From positions 33,740-97,739 of the forward strand of contig JANSXF010000006.1 of the NCBI GenBank assembly GCA_024743095.1: DNA of 64,000 bases. The letters are read 5' to 3'. The position numbers and the translations under genes were made by a program. Shown here piece after piece: positions 48,101-55,490 of this stretch (the first letter of the stretch is position 1; the number at the start of each line of letters is the position of its first letter). A model generated the notes under the pieces. That model did not search any database and had not been told where the DNA came from. It worked only from the letters and a program-made list of their open reading frames with translations. The DNA comes from Flavobacteriaceae bacterium (lineage in GTDB: Bacteria; Bacteroidota; Bacteroidia; Flavobacteriales; Flavobacteriaceae).

Positions 48101-51100
48101 CCTTCACCATCACACTCATAATCCACCGTTGCCGTAGCATTTGGCGGTGTTGGTTCTGGATCTATCGTAACGGACATTGGATAGGTACACAAGTTCGCAT
48201 CCCTGATATATAGGGTATGGGTTCCCGGCATCAAATAACCAATGGAGCTTGCCCCATAAGTGGAGCCTCCGTCAAAACTATATTGGTAAGGAGCTGTTCC
48301 CCCGATGGCGTTGGTGATCCGCACTTCCGCACCCATTCCCGGATAACATTCCGCCAATGCGGTAACCGCTGCCGAAGCAGAAAGGGTCAGGGGTTCGGTA
48401 ATGGTATGGATTTCGGTGGCCTCACAATTGTTGGCATCCCTAACACTGATGTTGTAACTGCCCGCAGGAAGGTTTACAAAGGTGTTGGATGGTTGATATG
48501 TTGCGCCATTATCAATACTGTATCGATATGGTGCTTCACCGCCAGTTGCCGTAATGGTGATTTGCGCCTGTGATTCCCCACTACACAAAATCTCCGTATT
48601 GGAAACGGTAATGGCCAATGGGTCATCTTGAAGAATGGTAATATCGTAAGTGGCCTCACAGTATCCAAAGGCGCCACCATTATCCCGTACATAAACATCG
48701 TAATCGCCCGCACCTGTCACGGTAAATGGGTTTGTTGGTGAAAAGTCCGCATCGGCCGGGGTTGCTCCGTCCGCAACCACGACGTACACATAGTTTCCGT
48801 CGCCACCGGCGGCCGAAATGGTTACATCGGTATCCGTTGCACAGGCGGTAATGTTCGGGGCCGAGGCAACAACGCTCAATTCGGGATCAATGGTAATGGA
48901 TTCGGTATCCGTACAATCGTTACCGTCCCTTACTGTAATGCTATAGGTTCCAGGGCCCAGGCCTGTAAATACATTGTTGGTTACATATGGACCCCCGTTT
49001 AGGCTATATTCATAATTTCCATCACCACCGGCTGTTATGTTTGCTGTCAAGGTAAGCCCTGTGGCATCATCATAACAAATATCGTTGGGAACGATCTCCA
49101 ATTCGGGCGCTATGGCTTGATTGATCACAAAATCATCGGTGAACACACATCCATTTGCATCGGTCACGGTATAGGTGTAGGTTCCCCCAAGGTCCAGTCC
49201 GGAAAACAAACCGTTGGGCTGTGGGCCAAAGGTTTCGGGCCCGGCTGTAATTTGGTAGGTATAACTTCCCCATCCGCCAGTTGCGGCAATGTTGACCGAG
49301 CCATCGGACAAACAAGTCGGTTGGACCAGTGTTATGGGCGCAGTGATAGCTGAAGGCGGAGCGGCGATAGTAACATCGGCCGTATCGGTACAGTTGGTAA
49401 GATTATCGGTTACGGTAATGGTGTATGTTCCCTCTGCCAGTGCGGTAAGTGAAATGGTGCCATTGGTTTCGGCGGTTCCGGAAAAGCTCGAGGGCCCGCT
49501 TACACTGTAATTATAGTCTGTATTGAAGTTGCTTACGATGTACTGTATTTCACCATCGTTTGCTCCAAAACAGGTGATGTTGCTTACCAATTGGCCTGTT
49601 ACGGAGATTTCGGTAACAGCGTCAATGGTATAGCTTTCTTGGTAGCTACATCCATCATTGTCGGTAACACGGAACATGTAAGTTCCTGGGGCCAAACCGG
49701 CAAATGTGTCGTTGTTCCCATTATTTAGTGCGCTTCCCGTCGGGGAGATAATTTCATAGACCAAGTTGGGCTCACCTCCGCTTACCGATAAGGTCACATC
49801 AGAAAGGAATGTGGGACAAAGTGGGTTTGTTGCGGTAAAGTCGATGTCCGTTGGAGGGTTCAAGGGAGCTATTGTCAATGTATCCGAGAATGTACACCCA
49901 CTGGCATCTCTAACGGTGATGGTATAAGTCCCATCGGTAAGATTGGAGAACGTCTCCTCCAACAAGGTGCCCGAGTCGGCAACAAAATTTACGCCATCAA
50001 TACTGTACTGGTAAGGAGCTGTTCCTCCTTGAACGTTGAACACCCTAATTTCCCCTGGCTGTGTACAGGTATAATCTTGTGAGATCTCCACCTCTGCATC
50101 CAAAGCGGATGAAGGGGCCGAAATACTTGAATATTCAAAATAATCGCAAGAGGCACTGCCTTTTCTTTGGTTGATGACCACTACATAATCACCATTGTTC
50201 AATCCTGGAAAGTTTCCTGATGTGTTTGTGGCCAAAGCATTGTTTAAATCATAGTTGTCCTCATCAAAATTGGTGGCATCAAACAGATAATAGGTAAGCT
50301 GGTACCCATTGTCATCAACAAGATTAAATGTGATGGAACCTGTGGCATCACCATAACAGACCACATCGTTAATGGTCGTTGCATTGTACTCTGCAGCCGG
50401 TCTGAATTCTATGGTGACGGTATTCGAAATATCGTAGCAATTGTTTCTATCAACTACAACAAATGTGTAATCCCCCGGATCCCAGATGTCCCAGATGTTC
50501 CTTTGTTGAAATTCTGAAGCCGGTATGTCGCTTACCGAAGGATAGGAGATTTGGGTTACTCCATTGTCATCAACGTAGGACCAAATGGCATAGTTGTGGG
50601 GTGTTGTCCCTCCGGATGATTCCATAAGGATATTACCTTCCCTACAGGTAATATGCTGAGAGATCCTGGCCGAGAGTTCAAGGTCTGTACGGTCGACTAT
50701 GGTTACTTGTTCGGAATACTCACAACCATCATCTGTTGTTACGTGAACGTCGTACACGCCATCGCTCAAGTTTTCGAAGGTGTAATTGTTATCCAATGAA
50801 GGCCCGTGGGTGCTCACTACGGTTCCTCCCTGAGAGATTTCATAATAATATTGAGCTTCCACGTTCAGTACGGAAATAGCTATCTCTCCTAGACCGTTAC
50901 AGTCGGTATCCTGAGGAACAACATCTACTTGGAAATCGCGATCCAAAATGCCAATGTTGTCCAAAACAAAAACACAACCATCGGTTACTCCTTGTTGTCT
51001 CATTTCCACCATGTAAGCACCGTTATCGGCAATGTCGAAACTTGGGCTTGGACCATAAGGAACCAATACGTTCCCTGTTGCTTGATCTACAAGTTGAAAC

Positions 51101-53394
51101 TCATAGGTCAACGGCATATTGGTCACCGTTATGTTCCCTGGGGTATCACAGATAATATCCCTTGATGTGTGTCGGGGATCAAGGGGGTTTTTATAGATGT
51201 TGAAGTAGAATCTGCTAAAACATCCATTTTGATAGTTGATGACCAATCGGTATTGACCGGTATTTTCGGCCAAGAAATCGTTTCCTGTATCAACGGTGTT
51301 CCATGTACAGGCTGTATTTGTGTTTGCACAACCATCAACCGATTCGTCACAACTGGCTTCGTCCAATTGTTCCCAAACAATGCTTGTGGCGTCCGGGATG
51401 TTTATTTGGATGAGTTCGGTATCGTTTAATCCGCAAAGGAAAATTTCCGGAAGTTCACTACCATCATTAGGGCAAATATCAATGGCACCGTCAATAGTAT
51501 TGGAAGTATCGTTGATCAACGCCGTAATAGGGTTGGATTGAACGGAACCAAATAGCTCAACGGTAATAATCTCTTGAAAATCCTTACAGGGATCGGCAAC
51601 TTGTTTGTCCACGATGTAAGTTCCGATTTCATTTACTACAATAGTGCTTGGATCATTGTCGGAATCTGCGTCGGTAATAACGGTATCCGTACCAATATCT
51701 ATCTGACCATTGCCATTTTCATCACGGTACCAGATGTAATTATCAAAATTGTCGCCTGCATCCAGTAACACAGTGTCCCCGCACAATTGTACGGTCCTGG
51801 AAAAGTTACAGGCACTCAAATCATCCAATAAAAAGTTGGTGGCGCCAGGTGTTCCAAAGCCACAGCCATCAAAATCATATACACTGGGGTCATCGGTTAT
51901 AGGGGTTGTGTTTATTGCTCCTCTATAGGTGGAATATGCCAAGTTTTGGATAATATCGGTACATGCATCGACAAAGTCGAAACAGTTTTCGGCGACCTGT
52001 ACCCGCATTCGAATTCTTGCCAAGGGGTCAGCCTCTTCTACAAGATGGTCGGGAATGCTGAAAACGATGGTCCGGGTTGCGGGATCAAAAGTATAGGTGA
52101 CCCCTGTGGGCATTGATATACTGGATTCGTCCAATGTTACATTGATTGGAAGCACGTCCCTAATGGTGTATCCCACGGCATCATCGTTACCTACGTTTTC
52201 AAAGGTAAGGACGTAGTCAAGGTATTGCCCAAGATGGACCCCCTGACCCGTAATATCGTTTCCTCCAATGTCTTCAACAGTTTTGGAGAGGTTTATTATG
52301 GGCTCAATGATTTCCACATCCAAGGACGTGAAGAATATATCATACTTGTCCTGGGTCGAGGTTGCTCGTAAGGTCGCCCCGGTCTCATCGTTTGGAATAA
52401 CGGTTTGATTGGGGTTGGGAATGGTGAAAAGGTCTACATCCCACCCCAAAGTATTTATACTGTTCGGGTTTCTTGAGCCAACAATGGTCCCCTCGTTGGT
52501 TATGTTACTGTTGAAAAAGTTGGTTGAAGGATTGGCCGCATTTGACAATGTTGTAAAACCGGCATTGCTATCTGCCCTGATTGACAATTGGTCTCCCGTG
52601 ATCCTGTTGTCTCCTTCAAGGGCTGCAACGCCAAGTTTTGCATTTACCGGAAATGGGGCCGGCAATGTTGTGAAACCGCTAAAGGGAATATCGACGGACT
52701 CTCCGGACTTAATACCGGCATACCCATCAAAAGTTGTGATATATTTACCCGGCAATGTTGGATTTTCGTATACGACCACCATGGTCCAACCTCCCGACAC
52801 CCCACCTGTGACATCATCTCCGGAACTTGCACGAACATTTCCGACAAAGTATTCGCCATCGGGATTTCCCAGTGCAGAAACAATATCGGTTACATCCTTA
52901 TAGCATGCATAGGGGGCATATCCCCCAAAGTCCGAATCACCATCGCCATCGAACAATATTTCATCGGCGGTAAGGTCAAGATATGACCCTCCGGGCACCC
53001 GGAACTTAACCTCATTAAAATCACTGCTTCTGTTATTGTCGCGATATACAGCGGACCAATACAAACCTGCATACCTAATCCGGGAACAGTTGGGGTCGGG
53101 TACGGATAATGTTGCACTACTGGAACTGAACGTTGAAGGGTCACCATCAATATCTATGTACTGCATGTTGAGATCATCATTATAGGATGAACCCGAACCT
53201 GTTGAATTATAGGCGTCTTCAGGGTCACTGTAATAGGAGTCCCTGTTTACAATGTTGTTCGCGATAAAAGTTAGATCTCCCTTAAGGCGATTTTCATATC
53301 GAACATCAAAGTCGTTTTTAACTTGTGTAAAACCCATATGCACGCACAGCAGCATACAGGTAATTGTGCCCCACCTGAGTAGTGATTTTTTCAT
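39151..53394 (-). CDS. sprB: Giant SprB-like gliding-motility adhesin with T9SS type B sorting domain
   Basis: About 4747 residues. Signal peptide at the start (KKSLLRWGTITCMLLCVHMGFTQ, here in two parts over residues 2-24); an N-terminal region with LKGDLTFIANNIVNRD and YAGLYWSAVYRD; a DUF11-like domain (about 355-465); then SprB repeats from about 740 to 4600. I counted 42 repeat units by their opening motif (x-x-I/L-x-C..dG.I.v...GG). A non-repeat jelly-roll-like segment sits at about 1810-2020. The C-terminus (about 4660-4747, NFFTPDGDGRNDIW to GHFTLYRE) is the gliding motility-associated/T9SS type B sorting domain. Start at 53394 (MKKSLL) or 53400; further upstream codons look non-native. 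Expected to move along the cell surface and drive gliding or bind polysaccharide. Confidence 0.93.
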   Translation of the reverse strand: MKKSLLRWGTITCMLLCVHMGFTQVKNDFDVRYENRLKGDLTFIANNIVNRDSYYSDPEDAYNSTGSGSSYNDDLNMQYIDIDGDPSTFSSSSATLSVPDPNCSRIRYAGLYWSAVYRDNNRSSDFNEVKFRVPGGSYLDLTADEILFDGDGDSDFGGYAPYACYKDVTDIVSALGNPDGEYFVGNVRASSGDDVTGGVSGGWTMVVVYENPTLPGKYITTFDGYAGIKSGESVDIPFSGFTTLPAPFPVNAKLGVAALEGDNRITGDQLSIRADSNAGFTTLSNAANPSTNFFNSNITNEGTIVGSRNPNSINTLGWDVDLFTIPNPNQTVIPNDETGATLRATSTQDKYDIFFTSLDVEIIEPIINLSKTVEDIGGNDITGQGVHLGQYLDYVLTFENVGNDDAVGYTIRDVLPINVTLDESSISMPTGVTYTFDPATRTIVFSIPDHLVEEADPLARIRMRVQVAENCFDFVDACTDIIQNLAYSTYRGAINTTPITDDPSVYDFDGCGFGTPGATNFLLDDLSACNFSRTVQLCGDTVLLDAGDNFDNYIWYRDENGNGQIDIGTDTVITDADSDNDPSTIVVNEIGTYIVDKQVADPCKDFQEIITVELFGSVQSNPITALINDTSNTIDGAIDICPNDGSELPEIFLCGLNDTELIQINIPDATSIVWEQLDEASCDESVDGCANTNTACTWNTVDTGNDFLAENTGQYRLVINYQNGCFSRFYFNIYKNPLDPRHTSRDIICDTPGNITVTNMPLTYEFQLVDQATGNVLVPYGPSPSFDIADNGAYMVEMRQQGVTDGCVFVLDNIGILDRDFQVDVVPQDTDCNGLGEIAISVLNVEAQYYYEISQGGTVVSTHGPSLDNNYTFENLSDGVYDVHVTTDDGCEYSEQVTIVDRTDLELSARISQHITCREGNILMESSGGTTPHNYAIWSYVDDNGVTQISYPSVSDIPASEFQQRNIWDIWDPGDYTFVVVDRNNCYDISNTVTIEFRPAAEYNATTINDVVCYGDATGSITFNLVDDNGYQLTYYLFDATNFDEDNYDLNNALATNTSGNFPGLNNGDYVVVINQRKGSASCDYFEYSSISAPSSALDAEVEISQDYTCTQPGEIRVFNVQGGTAPYQYSIDGVNFVADSGTLLEETFSNLTDGTYTITVRDASGCTFSDTLTIAPLNPPTDIDFTATNPLCPTFLSDVTLSVSGGEPNLVYEIISPTGSALNNGNNDTFAGLAPGTYMFRVTDNDGCSYQESYTIDAVTEISVTGQLVSNITCFGANDGEIQYIVSNFNTDYNYSVSGPSSFSGTAETNGTISLTALAEGTYTITVTDNLTNCTDTADVTIAAPPSAITAPITLVQPTCLSDGSVNIAATGGWGSYTYQITAGPETFGPQPNGLFSGLDLGGTYTYTVTDANGCVFTDDFVINQAIAPELEIVPNDICYDDATGLTLTANITAGGDGNYEYSLNGGPYVTNNVFTGLGPGTYSITVRDGNDCTDTESITIDPELSVVASAPNITACATDTDVTISAAGGDGNYVYVVVADGATPADADFSPTNPFTVTGAGDYDVYVRDNGGAFGYCEATYDITILQDDPLAITVSNTEILCSGESQAQITITATGGEAPYRYSIDNGATYQPSNTFVNLPAGSYNISVRDANNCEATEIHTITEPLTLSASAAVTALAECYPGMGAEVRITNAIGGTAPYQYSFDGGSTYGASSIGYLMPGTHTLYIRDANLCTYPMSVTIDPEPTPPNATATVDYECDGEGTITVTPDSSDFDYTYEINGTPNTPNDSNVFNDVPVGNHTITVNYTSNSAPTPSILLSENFGTGPNTSISEIDPVYCYEPQNGSASLCGFGTDTHIQDGEYSVTQVIANPYGTWRSPDDHTGVANGRFLAINVGGVAGVGGIVYQKTGVEVVPNRDITISLWAFNLLRTGEIGGDPSMEIQLVDGGGSVIASTTTGSVPKNNSAIDWHNSTVSLNPGAYSNLDIVIRTNSTVEDGNDIAIDDIEAYQIPEVCGGSITLDVHVEDGNAFDGAVTNYTDLTCNGADDGTITFEVENFDPAFGFTYQVDSDPVSSTQTASPITITGLAAGNHTITLVDLRDPACSVVLNQTLAQPDLVDVTASVTTELTCTNGGATIVATATGGTPSYQYQLEDTSGTPVVIYQPTNTFSGIAAGDYVIRARDTNMCEDTTSITIDLPETIAFDLTPTLCYSGNNDGTVRVDVTDGNGNYQFSLNGGAWMTPTPATGTTYIFENLTSGTYTIDVRDQYGCSLQDTATINPSLTASAFLDNDLTCSADATITITANGGTSPYTYEWSNDGGTTYNSSGFTANVFNTDTAGTYMFQVTDDAGCTTTTNSIIVTPATQPEISSVTPTDILCNGENTGALDIVIDTSVGVPPYTINVFETITGIDYTTQTTGLPAGSYEVTVTDDKGCVSDPFPVVISEPTPIVPNSTHTNLTCVALSTELGTITVDASGGTPTYIYEVFNNDHSVNLTYDTSSGTNDHTFTGLDFGDYTLVVTDSNGCQDISTITITTGPDVLITTQGASGCTPGSGQMNVRAEASNGTLGAGTFYFAIYPAPAFNAADPSWFPEDPLPAPDNTHLFTGLTPGVTYTFIVFDTDTNCEYIQEATVPVATDSNLASTIDASTDITCTGAADGTVEFTVRDYGGNNVNYEIFYTNTHTTTGITGTISGAVGGPETDTATGLSPGEYYILYEEGDGPNAGCVVASDEFLIEQAPTLLQLTADSPTNDNCNPNAGVITASAQFGLAPYEFQYLLATDPAPTAADSGWTSSTTVNVEGGDYMVYVKDANDCIQSDPVTVLEDPSPEISIAVVDECVEEGLFQVTVTLDNPSVAMSPFQISVNGSAYQTFTFDGSNQYTISGLSSGTNQSIAVRDLNGCTDTDIFNIAPPLEFTVTQTVALDCELGDAGNAELLIEVISGSGNYEYMIDGPGSNDEVRSVLTLDASNQFTWTDAAVAGSYDVIVFDMGTAPPNCPKSITIDVPEAPIPDFTETHVDVTCFGGNDGSITLIPVDNGILPLTYTLTPMPAGAVLNGNTFENLPAGTYDVRAVGSNNCPFDITGIVINEPDPVTIADVDVVQFGCVAGNNMNNAIITVDPADISGGTGTYVRYEFRDNISGTVMQNGPNSVYLETDPNGRDIRVTVYDENGCTGYIDALIAPFDEITDATAAITNPISCNPVADGEITITVTSTAGDPSRFEYSIDNGATWQSSEVFGGLSAGTHNFVVRHLDTGCTVTTSQTIADPNTFTIDVNVVSDVICYGTATGEVTFELLDATYAGGFDWTIYNTNGTPNDPSDDTVASNGNSSTTGPTPPISIAAGSYIVEISQDAFPECTNMEAFTIAGPSSAITGDTEVTPITCDPGDNGIIDVVDVQGGWGGYSYYVSTTPNPGPNNPSNYVPNARFGGLPAGTYHVWIMDQEGCAVQLPDVDLTLPDPIVADLRINQANCTNLQGEIEVVGIPATDPVSGGQGSNYTYQLIQNGTNVGSPQTNTIFSGLGAGSYEVYIEDQWGCFEIVGPVVLTNAMTANATVDKTIDCDPVNPGGQITINVTGGSPNLEYSVEDPLGNVSIDADADGIFTGLTQPGEYIFTITDLNTTEPCTYEVRQTLDDKVDPILEDATIVNVSCFGGNDGSIRANLDPATATNPIYQYELIGIAGAPSRPLQNNPLFENLPEGAYEVRVVSSRGCEDIKTETIIQPAILDATATATPFECTPSNSVVESTIMVTANGGTPFAGPDPYLYSFDGNSFTSEATFDVVDDGSVQTINYIVRDANGCEYPDSITVQPLNTFTLDIAQDLAITCNDPESVILTVTESIPGDTYTFELLPVGNPYGSVVASSVTPISATFELTQAGSYTFRATNDVTGCYVEEIYTIDPYDTIDVEIIDTTPVICGNPGELIIEVTGYTVPGAYDYDVYRMDGTLIVSGNDNTSSGPLTITHPDLLGGNYYVEVEATEAPYCTATSGTETIIAPSSELEVTPQQLASVTCTDDMGEVLIAPTGGYAPYDIVLTNTTTTQVYPTIYDVHSYVFTGLSAGSYEVSVTDSKGCEIIDNTSLILDPVDPIVADIDAAPIDLLCYGDESASVWADNVTGGSGSYDYQLNYYDQAGTAIVFTTGAQSSNMFNNLGAGTYSITITDNWNCSYTTDTVTINEPTEVSASLIKLADLTCLTDGSMRLSASGGTGAYQYFDEITSTWEDFEHPTYHDFFNRGAGEYQFQVRDSNLCTAMISNQVSLREPPALTLDIDDSAAFINCAGEATATIIARATGGLGNYSYELFSDASFSNLVDGPNTTGRFDNLMAGEYYVRVTSEDCIEESPMIPIVDPAPLQVDREEFTDITCDGMEDGSISVEVSGGTGEILYAISPNLNRFDTQNTFTDLAPGIYDVIAQDVNGCFITFQFELEQPEPIVAEAINIMDEVCFESGDGSFEIQITGGTAPYQTSLNSSADANFVQDQFLFQDLTAGTHVVFIRDAQGCETNVIVEIDPGVILAATLTPMYECTGNIPNNYLNIVLEDESIAGDLMYALDSTDPADMQLSADFTNMAPGDHYLTIAHANGCMATYDFTIDTFEPLVLTLENSTINQITAIAEGGVEDYTFFFNDVDNGTDNTFYINRTGTYTVTVIDQNGCEATAEIFMEFIDIEFPNFFTPDGDGRNDIWIPDNIEGFPDVLIKIYDRYGRVVEEMTRNVKGWDGNYDGKPLPTGDYWYVVRLEGAQDNREFVGHFTLYRE
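47325..47960 (-). other. Jelly-roll-like domain inserted among the SprB repeats
   Basis: Within the adhesin gene, about 210 codons break the repeat pattern: after NYTSNSAPTPSILLSENFG come DGEYSVTQVIANP, GRFLAINVGG, ITISLWAFNLL, and DIAIDDIEAYQIP. This resembles the MAM/laminin-G-type or carbohydrate-binding beta-sandwich modules seen in Bacteroidetes surface proteins (the closing DIAIDDI is typical of that fold). It is the only such module in the protein. Ligand unknown. Confidence 0.6.
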
Positions 53395-53411
53395 AAGCAT
53401 GGTGGTTATGG

Positions 53412-55484
53412 TTAAATGGTGGTGTTTGGTTTTATTCGCATGATCCACATATTGTCGTCATACGCGGCGTCGAGCTTGTTATAGTATGAGGTCAGGGCAT
53501 TGTTCCAAGTTTTATGTTTTTTCAAGTATACGTATCGGTGCTTGTCTTCTGGGCTCACAAAATAGCTGGCATGCAACCCTTTGGAGTTCAGTTCCTTAAC
53601 AAACTCCTTTGCGCTTGTTGAATTGTCAAAAACATTGGCAATAATGTAGTACCCTTCCGCCAGCCCATCACCCGATTGTGTCCTGATAACCACATGCTTT
53701 TTTCCGTTGGCCATGCTGGAGACGTTTTTGGATAGTTGGTTGTTTCCGTATTTGGAACCGCTATTGGCCATTTGACCGGAATACCCTGCAATTTGTGAAT
53801 CGTTCCCGTTCACGTTCATTACCCAGGCATCTCCTTGGTAGGTTCCGTTCAGTTTGTTGTGATAGGCATCCAAAGCATCGTTTTTGTTGCTAAAGTCCCC
53901 TATATAAACGTAGTTGAGACCGTTTTTTGGGTTCTGGAAATAGTCGGCCCCTATACCTTGTGCCCTGAGCTTTTCAATGAAGGCATTAAGGTTATCGGTG
54001 TCCCTGAACACATTTGCTATCAAGTAATGTCCGCTCTCTACATTGGGAACCGCGTGGGATTTGAACCCAGTTGCCCTTTTACTTTTTACGGGCCTGTATG
54101 TGTTGTCCTTTTCAGACGAGGTGTTCGAGGCATATGTAGCCCGGGTATTGTCCCTGGTCTGGTCGATCTTAATGACCTTTTTCGTTGAGGTACTATTGGA
54201 TAGTCCGTGATTGGCCAAAGGTTGTTTTCTTCGGGTGACGATGTCCGCACTGTCCATGTTGGCAAAGTATACGTCCTTGGCTTTTTGCTCCAAGGCCGGA
54301 TTTTGTCCCCGGGTCTCGCGCTGAACCATTTTCATTACGGTTTCAAAGCGTCTTTCCAAGTCTTTTTTACGGGTCGATTCGATCGAATCCTGGCGCATCA
54401 ACAACTCATCCAAAATGGCATCGTTTTCGGCAAGCTTGTCTTGCAAACGGGCAATTTCAAGATCTTTGTCCGTTATGTTCAAGCTATCTTGCTGAACATC
54501 CTTATCAGTGGAGACCAATTCTTCCCCCTCTTTCTCCAACATAACGCGGTCCTCGGTCAAGTTGGGCGTAAAGGAGTAGGCGAGCGAGATCTCGTGGGTG
54601 ACCCCAAAGTTTTCAAATTCGTTGGACAGGCCTTTCTCCACGGTATACCCCAATGAGATGTTTTTGGTCAGGTTAAAACCAAGACCGGCGGAAGCACCAT
54701 AAAAATCATCATAACCTGCTTGTACCCACCCCAATTTTGGCAGGTCCAGAATCAGGTTCCCTCCAAGAGTAATGGTCTGTTCACCAACTTTACGGACCCG
54801 GGCCAAAGGCATCAACCTTGCTTGTTCCATAATACCCGAACCGTTTTCAAACTGATGGGTATATTGTAGGTGCCCGGAGTAGGTCTTTTCGTTGAAATCG
54901 GTTACCGATTCGCTGGTTTTCAAGTTGTAGTCGAACAGGTTTTCGGCAAAGCCCCCGATATCGAATTTTCCGATCGAAAAGTTGAAACCTGGTTGAAAGC
55001 TCACCAAGGAACTGCTTTCCAAAGTGCCCAACAATGGGTCAAAATCCACGGAATTGGCCCTATCTTGATTAAAGGCACTCTGGTAATAGCTGACATTGGC
55101 CCCAAAGGTAAATGTGCTTTTTGGGCTCAAACGCACACCATATGCGTAGTTGGCGTGCACACCAAAATTGTTGAACAGCCCTTCGCGATTGGTAAATAGA
55201 CTTAGACCAACACCGCTTCTATCGCTTACCCTACCGCTATAGCTCAAGAAATACACCTGATTGTTGTCATCAAAAGATACCGATTGGTTCCTATAGAATA
55301 GGTTGATGTACGACTTGTCCTCCCTGACCGTGGAAAAAGTTGGGTTCAACAAGAACCTATTGAACTTTAAAAGGTTTTGGGATGGTACGTTATAGGGTAC
55401 ATATGCGCTTTCTTCCTGCCCTCTCATTCCAGAGAAAGCAAGTAATAAAAGGGCAAGTAATAGTAGAGGTTTTTTGGTCTGCAT
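53412..55484 (-). CDS. PorP/SprF-type outer-membrane protein fused to a coiled coil and two SPOR domains
   Basis: 690 residues: signal peptide (1-22), a PorP/SprF barrel domain (about 25-310, with LNPTFSTVREDKSYINLFYRN and GVGLSLFTNREGLF), a charged coiled-coil-like linker (about 320-410), a low-complexity stretch, and two SPOR-type domains (about 483-560, YLIANVFRDTDNLNAFIEKL, and about 610-690, YYIIANVFDNSTSAKEFVKEL). SPOR domains bind peptidoglycan lacking stem peptides, so this could tie an SprF-like barrel to the cell wall. Position corresponds to sprD of the F. johnsoniae sprC-D-B-F operon. It ends 18 bp before the adhesin gene and starts 7 bp after the upstream gene. Confidence 0.87.
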   Translation of the reverse strand: MQTKKPLLLLALLLLAFSGMRGQEESAYVPYNVPSQNLLKFNRFLLNPTFSTVREDKSYINLFYRNQSVSFDDNNQVYFLSYSGRVSDRSGVGLSLFTNREGLFNNFGVHANYAYGVRLSPKSTFTFGANVSYYQSAFNQDRANSVDFDPLLGTLESSSLVSFQPGFNFSIGKFDIGGFAENLFDYNLKTSESVTDFNEKTYSGHLQYTHQFENGSGIMEQARLMPLARVRKVGEQTITLGGNLILDLPKLGWVQAGYDDFYGASAGLGFNLTKNISLGYTVEKGLSNEFENFGVTHEISLAYSFTPNLTEDRVMLEKEGEELVSTDKDVQQDSLNITDKDLEIARLQDKLAENDAILDELLMRQDSIESTRKKDLERRFETVMKMVQRETRGQNPALEQKAKDVYFANMDSADIVTRRKQPLANHGLSNSTSTKKVIKIDQTRDNTRATYASNTSSEKDNTYRPVKSKRATGFKSHAVPNVESGHYLIANVFRDTDNLNAFIEKLRAQGIGADYFQNPKNGLNYVYIGDFSNKNDALDAYHNKLNGTYQGDAWVMNVNGNDSQIAGYSGQMANSGSKYGNNQLSKNVSSMANGKKHVVIRTQSGDGLAEGYYIIANVFDNSTSAKEFVKELNSKGLHASYFVSPEDKHRYVYLKKHKTWNNALTSYYNKLDAAYDDNMWIMRIKPNTTI

Positions 55485-55490
55485 TGCTGC

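Noticed and set aside
39590..51170. Repeated blocks considered as a CRISPR or non-coding tandem array
   Set aside because: The periodicity is of protein repeats of about 70-110 residues in one uninterrupted reading frame with diverged DNA; no short identical repeats with unique spacers.
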